A DNA stretch of 37,975 nucleotides from an uncultured Clostridia bacterium (GTDB lineage Bacteria; Bacillota; Clostridia; Christensenellales; UBA1242): NCBI GenBank assembly GCA_944348085.1, contig CALVMU010000013.1:1-37975 (forward strand). Reading direction: 5' to 3'. Shown here one piece after another: positions 1 to 8,370 of the stretch (within the stretch, counting starts at the first letter, position 1; each line of letters starts with the position of its first letter). The position numbers and the translations under genes are program-made. The notes below the pieces were generated by a model. That model was not told the DNA's origin. It searched no databases and saw nothing but the letters and a program-made list of their open reading frames with translations.

Positions 1-58
1 CCTATGCAATTTAGGAAACAAGCTCTTGCATCACTCTCTTTTTAATTATTAGTCCGTT

Positions 59-75
59 TTAACCCTACGGGTTAA
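59..75. repeat. Short perfect inverted repeat
   Basis: A 7-bp perfect stem (TTAACCC / GGGTTAA) encloses a 3-nt loop (TAC). It lies downstream of the minus-strand methyltransferase gene, but no T-run follows on either strand, so it is not a convincing terminator. The remaining bases of 1-123 show no credible gene on either strand. The CCC-NNN-GGG core resembles hairpins seen near 35643 and in the tRNA-like array at the right end. Confidence 0.5.
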
Positions 76-123
76 ATATGCTCACTTGATTTGTAAATTT
101 GTGATTTTTCACTAAAATTGATA

Positions 124-705
124 TCATTTGCGCTTTGCAATCAAAATGCCGTCCTCAACCTTCAAAATTTGACTTTCAAACTGTGTGGAAGAGCTCACAT
201 CACTTAAAAACTTGCGCATATTGACAACCATTGTGCGATGTTTGTGCGCAATCGGCTCTGTTGAGTCTACCAAGCCCATAACTGACACATTGTCTGCAAA
301 TAATGTTCCGCCTTTGACAAGCAGTTTTGTAAGAAGAGGAAGATATTTGTGATACTGCCCTTTTGGGCCATCCAAAAACACAAAATCAAACTGCAAGCCT
401 TCTTCTGCAAGATTTGTTAAAACCTTTAAAGCGTCGTCATTTATCAGTTGAACGCGCTCCGCCACATTGTATCGCCCAAAATTTTGCCTTGCCATGTTTG
501 CCCGCCCCTCGTCTTTTTCAATAGTGACAAGGCTGGCAGACGAGGCAAAAAGCATGCAAAGACCAGAATAGCCTATTGCTGAGCCTATCTCTAAAATATT
601 TGAAGGTGAGGCTTTTTTGACCTCATCCATCAAAATTTGTCGAGATTTTGGCCTTATGATAGGAATAAAATTTTCCTTGGCATAGATTTCGATTTCTTCA
701 AACAT
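124..705 (-). CDS. trmR: O-methyltransferase, probable tRNA 5-hydroxyuridine methyltransferase
   Basis: This is a 193-aa class I SAM-dependent methyltransferase of the YrrM/COMT-like family. Members of this branch in Bacillus methylate 5-hydroxyuridine in tRNA wobble positions. The SAM-binding motif I (LEIGSAIGYSG) is near residues 38-48, an acidic loop (IEKDE) near 62-66, and the metal-binding pair is suggested by LDG (around 111-113) and ADN (137-139). The reading frame is open further upstream to a TTG at 726, but that would overlap the RNase J stop. The ATG at 705 sits 4 nt after that stop and gives the usual family length, so I chose it. The gene is the second of an operon with RNase J, which fits an RNA-metabolism role. 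The substrate is inferred from family resemblance only. Confidence 0.8.
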   Translation of the reverse strand: MFEEIEIYAKENFIPIIRPKSRQILMDEVKKASPSNILEIGSAIGYSGLCMLFASSASLVTIEKDEGRANMARQNFGRYNVAERVQLINDDALKVLTNLAEEGLQFDFVFLDGPKGQYHKYLPLLTKLLVKGGTLFADNVSVMGLVDSTEPIAHKHRTMVVNMRKFLSDVSSSTQFESQILKVEDGILIAKRK

Positions 706-709
706 AACT

Positions 710-2368
710 TTAATCCAAAGTGACAATAGTCAAAATCATTGGGCGACGCTTTGTGCGTTTAAATATGAAGTTTGAGATGTTTCTTCTGAGAGATTGTTTG
801 ATAACTGAAGGCTCAACTCCGCGCAAATCAATCTCTTTAAGTGATGCTACAATTGCCGCTTTGGCATCTTGAACAAAGCTTTCTTGCTCGTCAGCGTAAA
901 CCACACCTCGAGTGATGATGAAAGGTTCGCTTGTGATCTGCCCTGCAACATTGTTGATGTTGACACAAACCACACAAATTCCGTCTTCAGAAAGCTGTTT
1001 GCGTTCTCTCAAAACATTGCTGTCCATATCGCCGATGCCCATTCCGTCAACAAGTCGTTGCCCTGCTGTGACAAATCCACATTGTTTGATTGAATTTGGC
1101 CCAAGCTCGACCTGCATTCCAATGCTTGGCAAAATGATATTGCGCTCTTCTTGACCAAGCGCCATAGCCATTTCTTTGTGCGTTTTCAAATGTCTGTATT
1201 CGCCGTGAATTGGAATAAAATGTTTTGCTTTGACAAGGCTGTGAATAAGCTTAAGCTCTTCTTGACATGCGTGACCTGAAGTGTGCACATCTGCAAGTTC
1301 GTCATAAATCACATCAGCGCCTTGCTTGTAAATTGCGTTGATAACATTGTAAACATTTTTCTCATTTCCTGGAATTGGTGATGCTGAAAGAATAACAAGG
1401 TCGTTTGATTTAAGTTTGACCGTCTTAAATTCACCTGCCGCCATTCTGGTAAGCGCGCTCATAGGCTCGCCTTGGCTTCCAGTTGTCATGATAAGAACTT
1501 CTTTATCGTCCATCTTGTCGACTTTTTCAATGTCGATAATGTTATCGCGGTTGAATTTAAGCTCGCCAATCTTCATTGCAGTTTCGCTGACATTGATCAT
1601 GCTTCGACCAGTAAATGCCACCTTTCTTTTATATTTTTCTGCAAGGTCAAGAATTTGTTGCATTCTGTGGATGTTTGAAGCGAAAGTTGCAACGATAATG
1701 CGCTGAGAGGCATGCTCTTTGATGATCTCTTCAAGCGCTCTTCCAACCGATTTTTCACTCATAGAATAGCCTTTTCGGCATACATTTGTGCTTTCACAAA
1801 GCAAAAGGTTAACGCCCTTTCTGCCAATCTCAGCAAATCGCGTAAGGTCTGTCATTGTGCCGTCAATTGGCTCATAATCAATCTTAAAGTCACCAGTATG
1901 CACAACTGTGCCTGCTGGAGTTGTTATGCTCATTGCAAGCGAGCCAGCAATTGAGTGACTGACTTTTATAAACTCAACAACAAAAGAGCCAAGTTTCAAA
2001 ACATTTTTAGGCTTTACAGCGATAGCCTTCATCTTGATATTTGGGTATTCTTTAAGTTTGTTTTCAACAAGAGCAAGCGTCAGTCTTGAGCCATAAACTG
2101 GCACATTGATGTGCTTAAGCACAAAAGGCATTGCTCCGATGTGGTCTTCATGCCCGTGAGTGAGTAAAATCGCCTTGACCTTTTCCTTGTTTGCAAGCAG
2201 ATAAGTTATGTCTGGAATGACAATATCAACTCCAGGCAAATCATCGCTTGGAAAAGTCAGCCCTGCGTCAACCACGATAATTTCGTTGTTATATTCAAAA
2301 GCGGTCATGTTTTTTCCAATCTCACCAACACCGCCCAGGAAGGTGATTTTTAGTTTGTTATTATTCAA
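710..2368 (-). CDS. rnj: Ribonuclease J (metallo-beta-lactamase/beta-CASP RNase)
   Basis: The 552-aa protein has the full RNase J layout. An N-terminal metallo-beta-lactamase domain carries HGHEDH (residues 71-76), binding two zinc ions; the beta-CASP insertion follows, and a C-terminal dimerisation domain comes last. Further metal ligands are visible as HTGD (157-160) and the late HGE in IPIHGEYRH. RNase J is an endo- and 5'-3' exoribonuclease central to mRNA decay and rRNA maturation in Bacillota. The start is a TTG with a near-perfect AAGGAGG 5 nt upstream; no in-frame ATG lies nearby, so I accept TTG. Only one copy is seen here, so I cannot say whether it is the J1 or J2 paralogue. It is followed by the trmR-like gene after a 4-nt gap. 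Confidence 0.95.
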   Translation of the reverse strand: MNNNKLKITFLGGVGEIGKNMTAFEYNNEIIVVDAGLTFPSDDLPGVDIVIPDITYLLANKEKVKAILLTHGHEDHIGAMPFVLKHINVPVYGSRLTLALVENKLKEYPNIKMKAIAVKPKNVLKLGSFVVEFIKVSHSIAGSLAMSITTPAGTVVHTGDFKIDYEPIDGTMTDLTRFAEIGRKGVNLLLCESTNVCRKGYSMSEKSVGRALEEIIKEHASQRIIVATFASNIHRMQQILDLAEKYKRKVAFTGRSMINVSETAMKIGELKFNRDNIIDIEKVDKMDDKEVLIMTTGSQGEPMSALTRMAAGEFKTVKLKSNDLVILSASPIPGNEKNVYNVINAIYKQGADVIYDELADVHTSGHACQEELKLIHSLVKAKHFIPIHGEYRHLKTHKEMAMALGQEERNIILPSIGMQVELGPNSIKQCGFVTAGQRLVDGMGIGDMDSNVLRERKQLSEDGICVVCVNINNVAGQITSEPFIITRGVVYADEQESFVQDAKAAIVASLKEIDLRGVEPSVIKQSLRRNISNFIFKRTKRRPMILTIVTLD

Positions 2369-2469
2369 TTTTTCCTCCTTTTTCTAGAAATTTAAACCCA
2401 AAGAAAATGTCCAACCTTGCTTGAACAATTCTCTTGAAATTTTTATAATTTTGTCGATTTTTATCATTT

Positions 2470-2487
2470 AAGCAAATCGATTTGCTT
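2470..2487. promoter_or_regulatory. 18-bp perfect palindrome upstream of RNase J gene
   Basis: AAGCAAATCGATTTGCTT is perfectly self-complementary. It lies between the end of the membrane-protein gene and the RNase J start. Leftward it is followed by AAATGAT rather than a T-run, so a weak terminator or a dimeric-regulator operator are both possible. Confidence 0.4.
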
Positions 2488-2494
2488 TAAGAAA

Positions 2495-3421
2495 TTATAA
2501 AATAAATTTTGCCTTTTCAATTTTGTCAACTTCTTCAAGTTTTTTAGGCGTTAAAATAGTGTCAAGGTCAACATAAAACCTCATGCCTTGACTTGAGAAA
2601 AATGCAGTCATTTCAAAGATGTGGCTGAATGGAAGTATGATTGGAAGAATGATAATGATTGCATAAACACCAAGAATAAGCGACAAAACAATTGCCAAAA
2701 GACAAATAACAAAAGCGGTTGAGAAAACTCTTGCTCCTCTTCTTAAAATTGCCCTTTGACCGATGCCAAAAGCTTTGAAAACATTGACATCATAAACGAT
2801 CATAGCAGGAGCCCAACCAGCGTTGAAGGTTTGTTTAAAAGCAAAGAGAAGTGCTGGAATAATGGCAAATGCAAGAGGCAAAATGTAGGCAAAAATGTCA
2901 TTTTGAATGACAGAAAGCCCAAACATTGACGCCACAATAAGCGCATTGAAAGGTATTGCAAACAATGTTTTGATTGAAGCAAACTGAGTTGACCTGCCAA
3001 GAGTGCGCAAGAATGTGCCTGTGAAAGATTGCTTTTGAGCTGAAGCCATAAAGCCATACATCATTTCATCAACAACATATTTGCCAATGTTGAGAAGGAA
3101 TGGAAGAAGATAGAAAACGATTAAACAGAAATATATTCCAATGCCGACATTGGCAGTGAAGATGCCTGCAAAAAATCCCCAAACTGCATGAGTCAGTCCA
3201 TGCAACACATCGGCAACGCTATAGCCATAGAAAGTTCCGTTTGCAAAAACTCCTGAAAGCGCTGCGTTCTCCCAAGCAGAGACGATATAGCTTACAAAAA
3301 AGTCGTAAAAAATTGCAAGCAGACCAAAGCAAAGCGCAAAACAAAGAATGTGGTAAACAAGCAGTTTCCACACTTTGTCGAAATTTGCACACAAAAGTCT
3401 TGCTGAATTTTTAAACATCAT
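2495..3421 (-). CDS. Multi-pass membrane protein of unknown function
   Basis: This 308-aa hydrophobic protein has about six predicted membrane segments, with clear stretches near residues 18-50, 85-115, 150-170, 185-205 and 230-270. It has no enzymatic motif I recognise. Its amphipathic N-terminus and large hydrophobic blocks are typical of Clostridia-specific integral membrane proteins. Consecutive ATG codons at 3421 and 3418 are both possible starts; a TTG at 3427 is also in frame but has no better support. The ribosome binding site is weak (AAGATTGG), about 8-10 nt from the start. A TATAAT box at 3443-3448 lies just upstream, with a poor -35 (TTGCAC) at 3466-3471. It precedes the RNase J operon with a 126-nt gap containing a palindrome, so co-transcription is uncertain. 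Confidence 0.75.
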   Translation of the reverse strand: MMFKNSARLLCANFDKVWKLLVYHILCFALCFGLLAIFYDFFVSYIVSAWENAALSGVFANGTFYGYSVADVLHGLTHAVWGFFAGIFTANVGIGIYFCLIVFYLLPFLLNIGKYVVDEMMYGFMASAQKQSFTGTFLRTLGRSTQFASIKTLFAIPFNALIVASMFGLSVIQNDIFAYILPLAFAIIPALLFAFKQTFNAGWAPAMIVYDVNVFKAFGIGQRAILRRGARVFSTAFVICLLAIVLSLILGVYAIIIILPIILPFSHIFEMTAFFSSQGMRFYVDLDTILTPKKLEEVDKIEKAKFIL

Positions 3422-3490
3422 AAACAAACCAATCTTTTCTTAATTATACAACAATAAACGCTATTGTGCAAATAAATTTCTATATTTTAA

Positions 3491-3958
3491 TTATTTAATT
3501 TCAAGAATTTTGTAGTTTACAACCCCTGTTGGAAGTTTAACAGAAATTTTGTCACCAACTTTGCGACCGATAAGTGCGCTTCCAACTGGTGAGTGGTTGC
3601 TGATAACACCTTTTGCTGGATTGCTTTCAGTTGTTCCAAGAATTTTGTATTCAAGTTCTTCATCAAACTCTTCGTCATAAAGCTTGACAGTAGAGCCTAC
3701 TGACACTTCATCACTTTTGATGTCTTTTTTATTGATAATTTGGCATGACAAAAGAATATCTTCCATCTCGGCAATTTCTGCCTCAACTTGAGCCTGCAAC
3801 TCTTTTGCTGCGTCATATTCGCTATTTTCAGACAGGTCGCCAAACTCTCTTGCTCTAACAATTTGCTCAGTCACCTGTTTTCTTTTTTCAGTTTTATAGT
3901 ATTGAAGTTTTTCCTCAAGTTCTTTTTTTCCTTCTGGTGTAAGATAATGCTTTTCCAT
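3491..3958 (-). CDS. greA: Transcription elongation factor GreA
   Basis: The 155-aa protein matches GreA across its length. An N-terminal coiled-coil (about residues 8-75) carries the acidic tip region (GDLSENSEYDAAKE), whose Asp/Glu residues enter the RNA polymerase secondary channel and stimulate transcript cleavage. A C-terminal FKBP-like domain follows (about 80-155), with the typical GSTVKLYD and SPVGSALIGRKVGD elements. An ATG at 3964 would touch the AAGGAG box directly. The next ATG at 3958 has a 6-nt spacer from AAGGAG, which decides the start. The gene has its own strong promoter and is divergent from the DUF378 gene. Confidence 0.96.
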   Translation of the reverse strand: MEKHYLTPEGKKELEEKLQYYKTEKRKQVTEQIVRAREFGDLSENSEYDAAKELQAQVEAEIAEMEDILLSCQIINKKDIKSDEVSVGSTVKLYDEEFDEELEYKILGTTESNPAKGVISNHSPVGSALIGRKVGDKISVKLPTGVVNYKILEIK

Positions 3959-3995
3959 GTCCATCTCCTTTTAAGTTTCAAAGCGTGCAAAATGT

Positions 3996-4023
3996 ATTAT
4001 ACACAAATAAAAAAAATAGTCAA
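3996..4023 (-). promoter_or_regulatory. greA promoter (TTGACT-16-TATAAT)
   Basis: On the minus strand a TTGACT -35 (4018-4023) and a perfect TATAAT -10 (3996-4001) are separated by 16 nt. The predicted start point leaves a leader of about 30 nt before the greA ribosome binding site. Confidence 0.85.
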
Positions 4024-4092
4024 CTTTTTTAAGTATTTTTAGCGTGAATTTTTTTGCTTTAATCGAAGATACTATATGCAAAGAGGTGTCAA

Positions 4093-4506
4093 ATGTTTAC
4101 AATAATTTCCTTTCTGCTGTCAACAATTGGCTGTATAAACTGGCTTATGATAGGGCTTTTTCAATACGATTTTATTGCTGGAATTTTTGGTTTTCAAGCA
4201 AGCATTTTGTCAAGAGTTTTCTATATTTTGTTTGGACTTGCCAGCCTTGTGCTTGTCTTTAAACTTATAAAAGGCAAAGGCACAATCGCAGTTTTTTCAA
4301 GAAGAAACAAGAAAAATCTTGAAAAAAATATGGAAAAAGCTGGTGCAAAGCTGTCTGTTGAAGCAGGCGAAGAAGCCACTGGCGAGAAAAACAAAAACTT
4401 TGAAAATGACAGAAATTTTAAAAAAGAAGAAAAACAAAACCGCTTTTCAGATAATGAAGAAAAAAGAAACGATTTTGACGGCTTTGACAGCCATTACAGG
4501 AAGTGA
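4093..4506 (+). CDS. DUF378 family membrane protein with charged C-terminal tail
   Basis: The 137-aa protein begins with two membrane segments (about residues 3-27 and 35-60). Their sequence INWLMIGLFQYDFIAG followed by LSRVFYILFGLA is characteristic of the DUF378/YuzA family, whose function is unknown. The family usually ends after about 70 residues. Here a highly charged tail of about 70 residues, rich in Lys, Glu, Asn and Asp, follows and is probably cytoplasmic and disordered. A GAGGTG ribosome binding site lies 6 nt before the ATG. It is divergent from greA, and the two share the 3965-4092 regulatory space. Confidence 0.85.
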   Translation: MFTIISFLLSTIGCINWLMIGLFQYDFIAGIFGFQASILSRVFYILFGLASLVLVFKLIKGKGTIAVFSRRNKKNLEKNMEKAGAKLSVEAGEEATGEKNKNFENDRNFKKEEKQNRFSDNEEKRNDFDGFDSHYRK

Positions 4507-4509
4507 GCT

Positions 4510-4593
4510 ATGCTTCGTCACCTTCCCCTCTTTGCGATTTTTACCATCGTGCTTGGCTCTATGTTTGCAATCTTGTTTTTTAATATCCTATAA
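4510..4593 (+). CDS. Possible 27-aa membrane peptide
   Basis: A 27-codon frame starts with ATG 3 nt after the DUF378 stop and has an AGGA box 8 nt upstream. The product is one hydrophobic helix (residues 6-25) with a basic N-terminus, as in many small bacterial membrane peptides. There is no homology argument, so this is a coding call from position, ribosome binding site and hydrophobicity only. It may be translationally coupled to the DUF378 gene. Confidence 0.3.
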   Translation: MLRHLPLFAIFTIVLGSMFAILFFNIL

Positions 4594-4649
4594 AGCGTTG
4601 TTTTATACATTTTGTTTATTGTTTTGCTTTATTTGCCGAGCAAATTTTG

Positions 4650-5102
4650 TTATTTATGGTATTTTGCGCCACTGTTGATCATAAAAGCGCGATAAACTTG
4701 CTCAAGCAAGATTATTCTGGCAAGATTGTGAGGATAAGTTGCCTTGCCAAAAGAAATATGCTTTGAAATTTTGCTTTTAACCTCGTTGCTTACGCCATGA
4801 GAGCTTCCAATCACAAAAGTGATTTGACTGTTTTCAAGTTGAACATTTTTAAGCTCGCTTGCAAGTTCTTCGCTTGAAAATTCTTTGCCGTCAATCGCAA
4901 GAAGATAAGGCTTGCCTTTGAGGTGGCTCAAAATGTTTTTGCCTTCGGTTTGCAAAATTTTGTCAACCTCTCCTACCGCTTCATCAACTTCGTAAACATT
5001 GAAAGTGCAAAATCGAGACAGCCTTTTTCGGTATTCTTTGTCAGCCTCTTGCCAAAATTTTTCCTTCAGCGAGCCGACGCAGACAAGATTTATCGTTAGC
5101 AT
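4650..5102 (-). CDS. rlmH: 23S rRNA (pseudouridine1915-N3)-methyltransferase RlmH
   Basis: This 150-aa SPOUT-class methyltransferase modifies pseudouridine 1915 in helix 69 of 23S rRNA within the 70S ribosome. Visible signatures are LLAIDGKEFSSEE, the knot loop FVIGSSHGVSNEV (usually FVIGGxxG, so slightly divergent), and the invariant tail LLEQVYRAF...YHK. The open frame extends to a TTG at 5117, but the ATG at 5102 overlaps the upstream stop as TAATG and follows a run of six G that can act as ribosome binding site. The MLTINLVCVG start also matches the family. Translation is probably coupled to the upstream CPBP protease gene. Confidence 0.95.
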   Translation of the reverse strand: MLTINLVCVGSLKEKFWQEADKEYRKRLSRFCTFNVYEVDEAVGEVDKILQTEGKNILSHLKGKPYLLAIDGKEFSSEELASELKNVQLENSQITFVIGSSHGVSNEVKSKISKHISFGKATYPHNLARIILLEQVYRAFMINSGAKYHK

Positions 5103-6244
5103 TATAATACCCCCCAAACAAAAGTAAAAATCGTCACGCCTGCTGTGATTATAAAAATTCCAGCAAGCAGAAATTTTGCAAACAAGCTTGTTTTGACAGG
5201 TGGCTCGTTCAGCGTCTGTTTTTCAAGGTTTGACATAAGCCCAAGCTCAACATTATTTTGTTTGTAAAGTTTGTCAAATTCTTCAAACGAAATCGAGTTA
5301 GGCTCAGTTATCTCTTCGTTTTTAGCCGTCTTTTCAAGTTCTTTTAAATAGTTTTCTTTTTGAATTTGCTTTATCAGCCTGTCTTGCAGGTTTGTCATAT
5401 TTTTGACCGTGGTCTCTTTGAAAAGCATTTTTATCAAAACTTTCAGTAGAAGCGCAAGCCCAGCCACAAACACTGCTATAAGCAAAAATCCAAGAATAAA
5501 GGATCGTTGCAACACCACATTAAAGCCGTTTATGATGCTTTCAAAACCCAAGTTGTTGAAGGAAGAATATCCAGCAAAGGTTGAGAGAAAGTTGTTCATA
5601 AAATGGATTATCATTGCAGGATAAATTGAGTCACAGATAAGCGCAAGATAGCCAACCAAAAAACCAATAAGAGTGGCATAGAAAAATTGGTCGATATTCA
5701 TGTGCATAAGCCCAAACAAAAGTGACGACAAGATAAGCGCAGTCTTTTGTCCATGACCTGAAAGCCCTTTCAATAAAAGTCCGCGATGAGCAGTCTCTTC
5801 ACAAATGCCAGGCAGAACGGCAGAAACAAGCACATTGACAAGAAAAAGCCAGAAAGGATAGGAAGAAAGAGTGATTGAGGATGAGGAAGAGCTATAACCA
5901 AAAAGCGCAAGCAAAACATTGAAAAATGAAGCCACAAAAACATTTAAGAAATAGACAATCACACCTATTCCGATTGAGATCAACACTGCTTTTGCCGAAA
6001 TTTTTTTATAGCCAAAAAACTTGAATGTGTCGCGCGGTTTATTCTTGGTCATGACACTAAAAAGAAGAACTGACAAGCCAAAAAGAATGACAACTTGAAT
6101 GATTACATTAAAAATATAATCAAAACTGTGACCCAACCCATCAAAAACACCGAATGCGGAAAGCATTCGTGTTATGGCGAAAATAACAACAATGATAAAA
6201 TAGCAAACAAGACTTTTGGTCGATATTTTTTGTTTTACAGACAT
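5102..6244 (-). CDS. CPBP family intramembrane metalloprotease
   Basis: This is a 380-aa polytopic membrane protein with the CPBP (CAAX prenyl protease-like, Abi) motifs. Motif 1 is EETAHRG (E149, E150, R154), motif 2 is FGLMHMN (H181) and motif 3 is HFMNN (H214, N217/N218). The glutamates and histidines form the intramembrane active site. There are about eight hydrophobic segments, then a cytoplasmic-looking linker (about residues 275-345) and a final membrane helix. I chose the ATG at 6244 because AGGAG lies 4 nt upstream; the longer TTG start at 6283 has none. Its substrate is unknown. Such proteins process prenylated or peptide substrates or give bacteriocin immunity. A second CPBP gene lies directly upstream. 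Confidence 0.88.
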   Translation of the reverse strand: MSVKQKISTKSLVCYFIIVVIFAITRMLSAFGVFDGLGHSFDYIFNVIIQVVILFGLSVLLFSVMTKNKPRDTFKFFGYKKISAKAVLISIGIGVIVYFLNVFVASFFNVLLALFGYSSSSSSITLSSYPFWLFLVNVLVSAVLPGICEETAHRGLLLKGLSGHGQKTALILSSLLFGLMHMNIDQFFYATLIGFLVGYLALICDSIYPAMIIHFMNNFLSTFAGYSSFNNLGFESIINGFNVVLQRSFILGFLLIAVFVAGLALLLKVLIKMLFKETTVKNMTNLQDRLIKQIQKENYLKELEKTAKNEEITEPNSISFEEFDKLYKQNNVELGLMSNLEKQTLNEPPVKTSLFAKFLLAGIFIITAGVTIFTFVWGVL

Positions 6245-6345
6245 AATGCTCCTAATTTGGTAAAAATCGGAAAAAAGAAACAAAGCAAAACTTTCCTATG
6301 CAATATAATATTTTAGAAAAGTCGATAAAATGACAACGCTTTTTC

Positions 6346-7311
6346 TTATACAAACAGAGCAACCAAGTTATAGAGGAAAATCAACCCAGAAAGAGCAAAT
6401 GAAACCCATAAGAACAGCGACATTTTGCCTTCTTTTCTTTCAACTGTTGTTTTGCTTTGGTGCTTGAAAACAAAACGGTCAAGAAGATAGACAATCACAA
6501 AAACAAGGCAAGCAAGCACAATCGCCAAAATGATGCTCCACCATGTCACTGGCAATTTGAGCGCCCCTGAGCCCAAAAGATAAGTCAAAAGCAAAGTCAA
6601 AAAGTTGTTGGTAAAATGCACAATCATACATGGAATGATTGAACCAGTTCTAAGTTTTATCCAGCCAAGAATAAGTCCAAGAAGGAAAGGATAGACAAGT
6701 TGTTGCAAGCTTCCATGCATAAGCGCAAACATAAGCGCAGACAAAGCAATGCTTGCGTAGTCGTTAAATTTGCTTCGCAAACCGTTTAAAATCATGCCTC
6801 TAAACACAATTTCTTCCACTATTGCAGGCGTTATCGCACTTGTAAAGGTGTAAAGAGCAAAAAGTCCGAAATTTGTGATGGAAAGCTCTTGAAGCTCCAC
6901 TCCAAGAGTAAGCCAAAGCTCATCAAACAGTGAGATAAGTTGTTGAAGACCAAATAATGAAACAATGCCAATTGCGATTGCAATAACATAGTTTTTCCAA
7001 CCTATTTTGAAGTTGAAATCAACTGCCCTATTGTCAATTTTGCAAACTTTGTTGTAAATCAAATAGACGCCAACAAACGAGATTGAAGTCAAAAATGAGT
7101 TTATCGCTTGAAACCAAACAGAATTTATCTCAGTCTGAGGGTCGCCTCCTGCCGCCGCAATGATTGCACTGCCAATCAAAAAAACGAGAAGAGAAACCAG
7201 CACAGGCGCAAGCAAGCTTATAATAAAAACTTTGCCACTGTCATCTTCGGTATAAAAATTTCGTTTATCAAAGACTTTTGCGTCTTTTGTTTGTGGATTT
7301 TGATTTTTCAT
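6346..7311 (-). CDS. CPBP family intramembrane metalloprotease (second copy)
   Basis: This 321-aa multi-pass membrane protein carries the same three CPBP motifs as its neighbour: VEEIVFRG (E166, E167, R171), FALMHGS (H199) and VHFTNN (H232, N235). It lacks the long linker between motif 3 and the final helix found in the neighbour. A hydrophilic N-terminal stretch of about 27 residues precedes the first helix. The ATG at 7311 has only a weak GAAG box. The two genes are separated by about 100 nt and are same-direction paralogues, suggesting old duplication or a functional pair. The substrate is unknown. Confidence 0.87.
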   Translation of the reverse strand: MKNQNPQTKDAKVFDKRNFYTEDDSGKVFIISLLAPVLVSLLVFLIGSAIIAAAGGDPQTEINSVWFQAINSFLTSISFVGVYLIYNKVCKIDNRAVDFNFKIGWKNYVIAIAIGIVSLFGLQQLISLFDELWLTLGVELQELSITNFGLFALYTFTSAITPAIVEEIVFRGMILNGLRSKFNDYASIALSALMFALMHGSLQQLVYPFLLGLILGWIKLRTGSIIPCMIVHFTNNFLTLLLTYLLGSGALKLPVTWWSIILAIVLACLVFVIVYLLDRFVFKHQSKTTVERKEGKMSLFLWVSFALSGLIFLYNLVALFV

Positions 7312-7355
7312 TCTTCAATTATACAACAAGAAAGCCAAAAAAACAACAAATATGC

Positions 7356-7384
7356 TTTACTTTAACAACATTTTTTTATAAAAT
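7356..7384 (+). promoter_or_regulatory. Probable tadA promoter, -10 box 6 nt from the ATG
   Basis: TTTACT (7356-7361) and TAAAAT (7379-7384) are separated by 17 nt. Only 6 nt (TAAGGT) lie between the -10 box and the tadA ATG at 7391, so a normal start point would fall at the start codon. The AAGG there is too close to the ATG to act as a standard Shine-Dalgarno. Confidence 0.5.
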
Positions 7385-7390
7385 TAAGGT

Positions 7391-7837
7391 ATGGAAAATT
7401 TTATGAAAGAGGCGCTCAAAGAAGCAAAAAAAGCGCTCAAAGAAGATGAAGTGCCAATTGGCGCTGTGATTGTGCAAAATGGCAAAGTTATTTCGCGCGG
7501 ACGAAATTGTCGCGAAAAAAGCCAAAATGCACTGAAACACGCAGAAATCGTTGCCATTGACAAGGCTTGCCGAAAACTCAAGTCTTGGCGACTTGATGAC
7601 TGCGAACTTTATGTAACGCTTGAACCCTGCCCTATGTGTGCAGGCGCAATTGCAAATGCCAGAATAAAGAAGTTGATTTTTGGCTGTCAAGAAAAAACCT
7701 CAAGCGAAAATTTGTGTGAACAAATTTTAAAAAGCAACCGCCTTAATCACCACACTGAAATGGTTTTTGACCAAGCTTATGAAAATGAAATTTCTGCCAT
7801 GCTGACCAACTTTTTTCAAACAAAAAGGAAGAGATAA
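7391..7837 (+). CDS. tadA: tRNA-specific adenosine deaminase TadA
   Basis: The 148-aa cytidine-deaminase-fold enzyme deaminates A34 to inosine in tRNA-Arg(ACG). The zinc site and catalytic glutamate are complete: HAE (H50, E52) and PCPMCAGA (C80, C83). VPIGAVIV near residues 21-28 and the NALKHAE element match TadA rather than cytosine deaminases. The length is normal. The gene is monocistronic: its own close promoter precedes it, and a terminator contains the stop codon in its loop. Confidence 0.93.
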   Translation: MENFMKEALKEAKKALKEDEVPIGAVIVQNGKVISRGRNCREKSQNALKHAEIVAIDKACRKLKSWRLDDCELYVTLEPCPMCAGAIANARIKKLIFGCQEKTSSENLCEQILKSNRLNHHTEMVFDQAYENEISAMLTNFFQTKRKR

Positions 7838-7852
7838 CTCTTCCATTTTTTA
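7822..7852. terminator. Bidirectional terminator between tadA and the SHOCT gene
   Basis: GGAAGAG (7827-7833) pairs with CTCTTCC (7838-7844) around the loop ATAA. An A-run lies on the left and a T-run on the right, so it can end both convergent transcripts. The tadA stop codon is in the loop. Confidence 0.85.
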
Positions 7853-8350
7853 TAGCAATTTTAACAGTTCGTCTTGAAACTCTTGCTCTGAAATTTTGCC
7901 TTCCTCTTTCATTTTGCGAAGGGCTTGAATTTTCATTTCCTTCTCGCTTGGAGTGCCTTCTGGCGAAACATCGACAACATTTTTGTCTTGTGGCTTTGCC
8001 TGTTTTTTGTCTGGAAAAACAAAAACAGAATCGTTGAAATAAATTGAAATAATCATCAAAATGGTTGAAACGGAAAAGAGGTTTAAGCAAATTGATATGA
8101 TAAGAGATGTGACAAAATAGCGATATCGTTCTCTGAAATGCTTTCCATTGCCCCACAAGGTGTAGATAAGCAAAATTGCAGCGGTAAGCAAAAAGACAAT
8201 TGCAATGATTTCATAAATCACATAGAAAAGCGCTGGCCTATAGGCTGCTGGTGTTTGAAAGAATGTTACCACATAAAAAATGTCGTAGCCAATGCCTGCG
8301 AGCATAAAAATTGTTGCAAAAATCAAAAGCCATTTCTTTGTGTTGTTCAT
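7850..8350 (-). CDS. Membrane protein with C-terminal SHOCT-like domain
   Basis: The 166-aa protein has three hydrophobic segments (about residues 5-30, 40-65 and 78-105) and then a hydrophilic tail. The last 30 residues (KIQALRKMKEEGKISEQEFQDE) fit the SHOCT pattern, a short C-terminal helical hairpin found in many bacterial membrane proteins and thought to mediate oligomerisation. The ATG at 8350 has AAAGGAG 6 nt upstream; the alternative TTG at 8356 would abut that box. No catalytic motif is seen. It is convergent with tadA and divergent from the SDR gene. Confidence 0.8.
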   Translation of the reverse strand: MNNTKKWLLIFATIFMLAGIGYDIFYVVTFFQTPAAYRPALFYVIYEIIAIVFLLTAAILLIYTLWGNGKHFRERYRYFVTSLIISICLNLFSVSTILMIISIYFNDSVFVFPDKKQAKPQDKNVVDVSPEGTPSEKEMKIQALRKMKEEGKISEQEFQDELLKLL

Positions 8351-8370
8351 AAACAACTCCTTTAAATTAA

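Noticed and set aside
1..123. Gene fragment at the left edge
   Set aside because: All frames are interrupted early, and no ribosome binding site leads into a plausible start.
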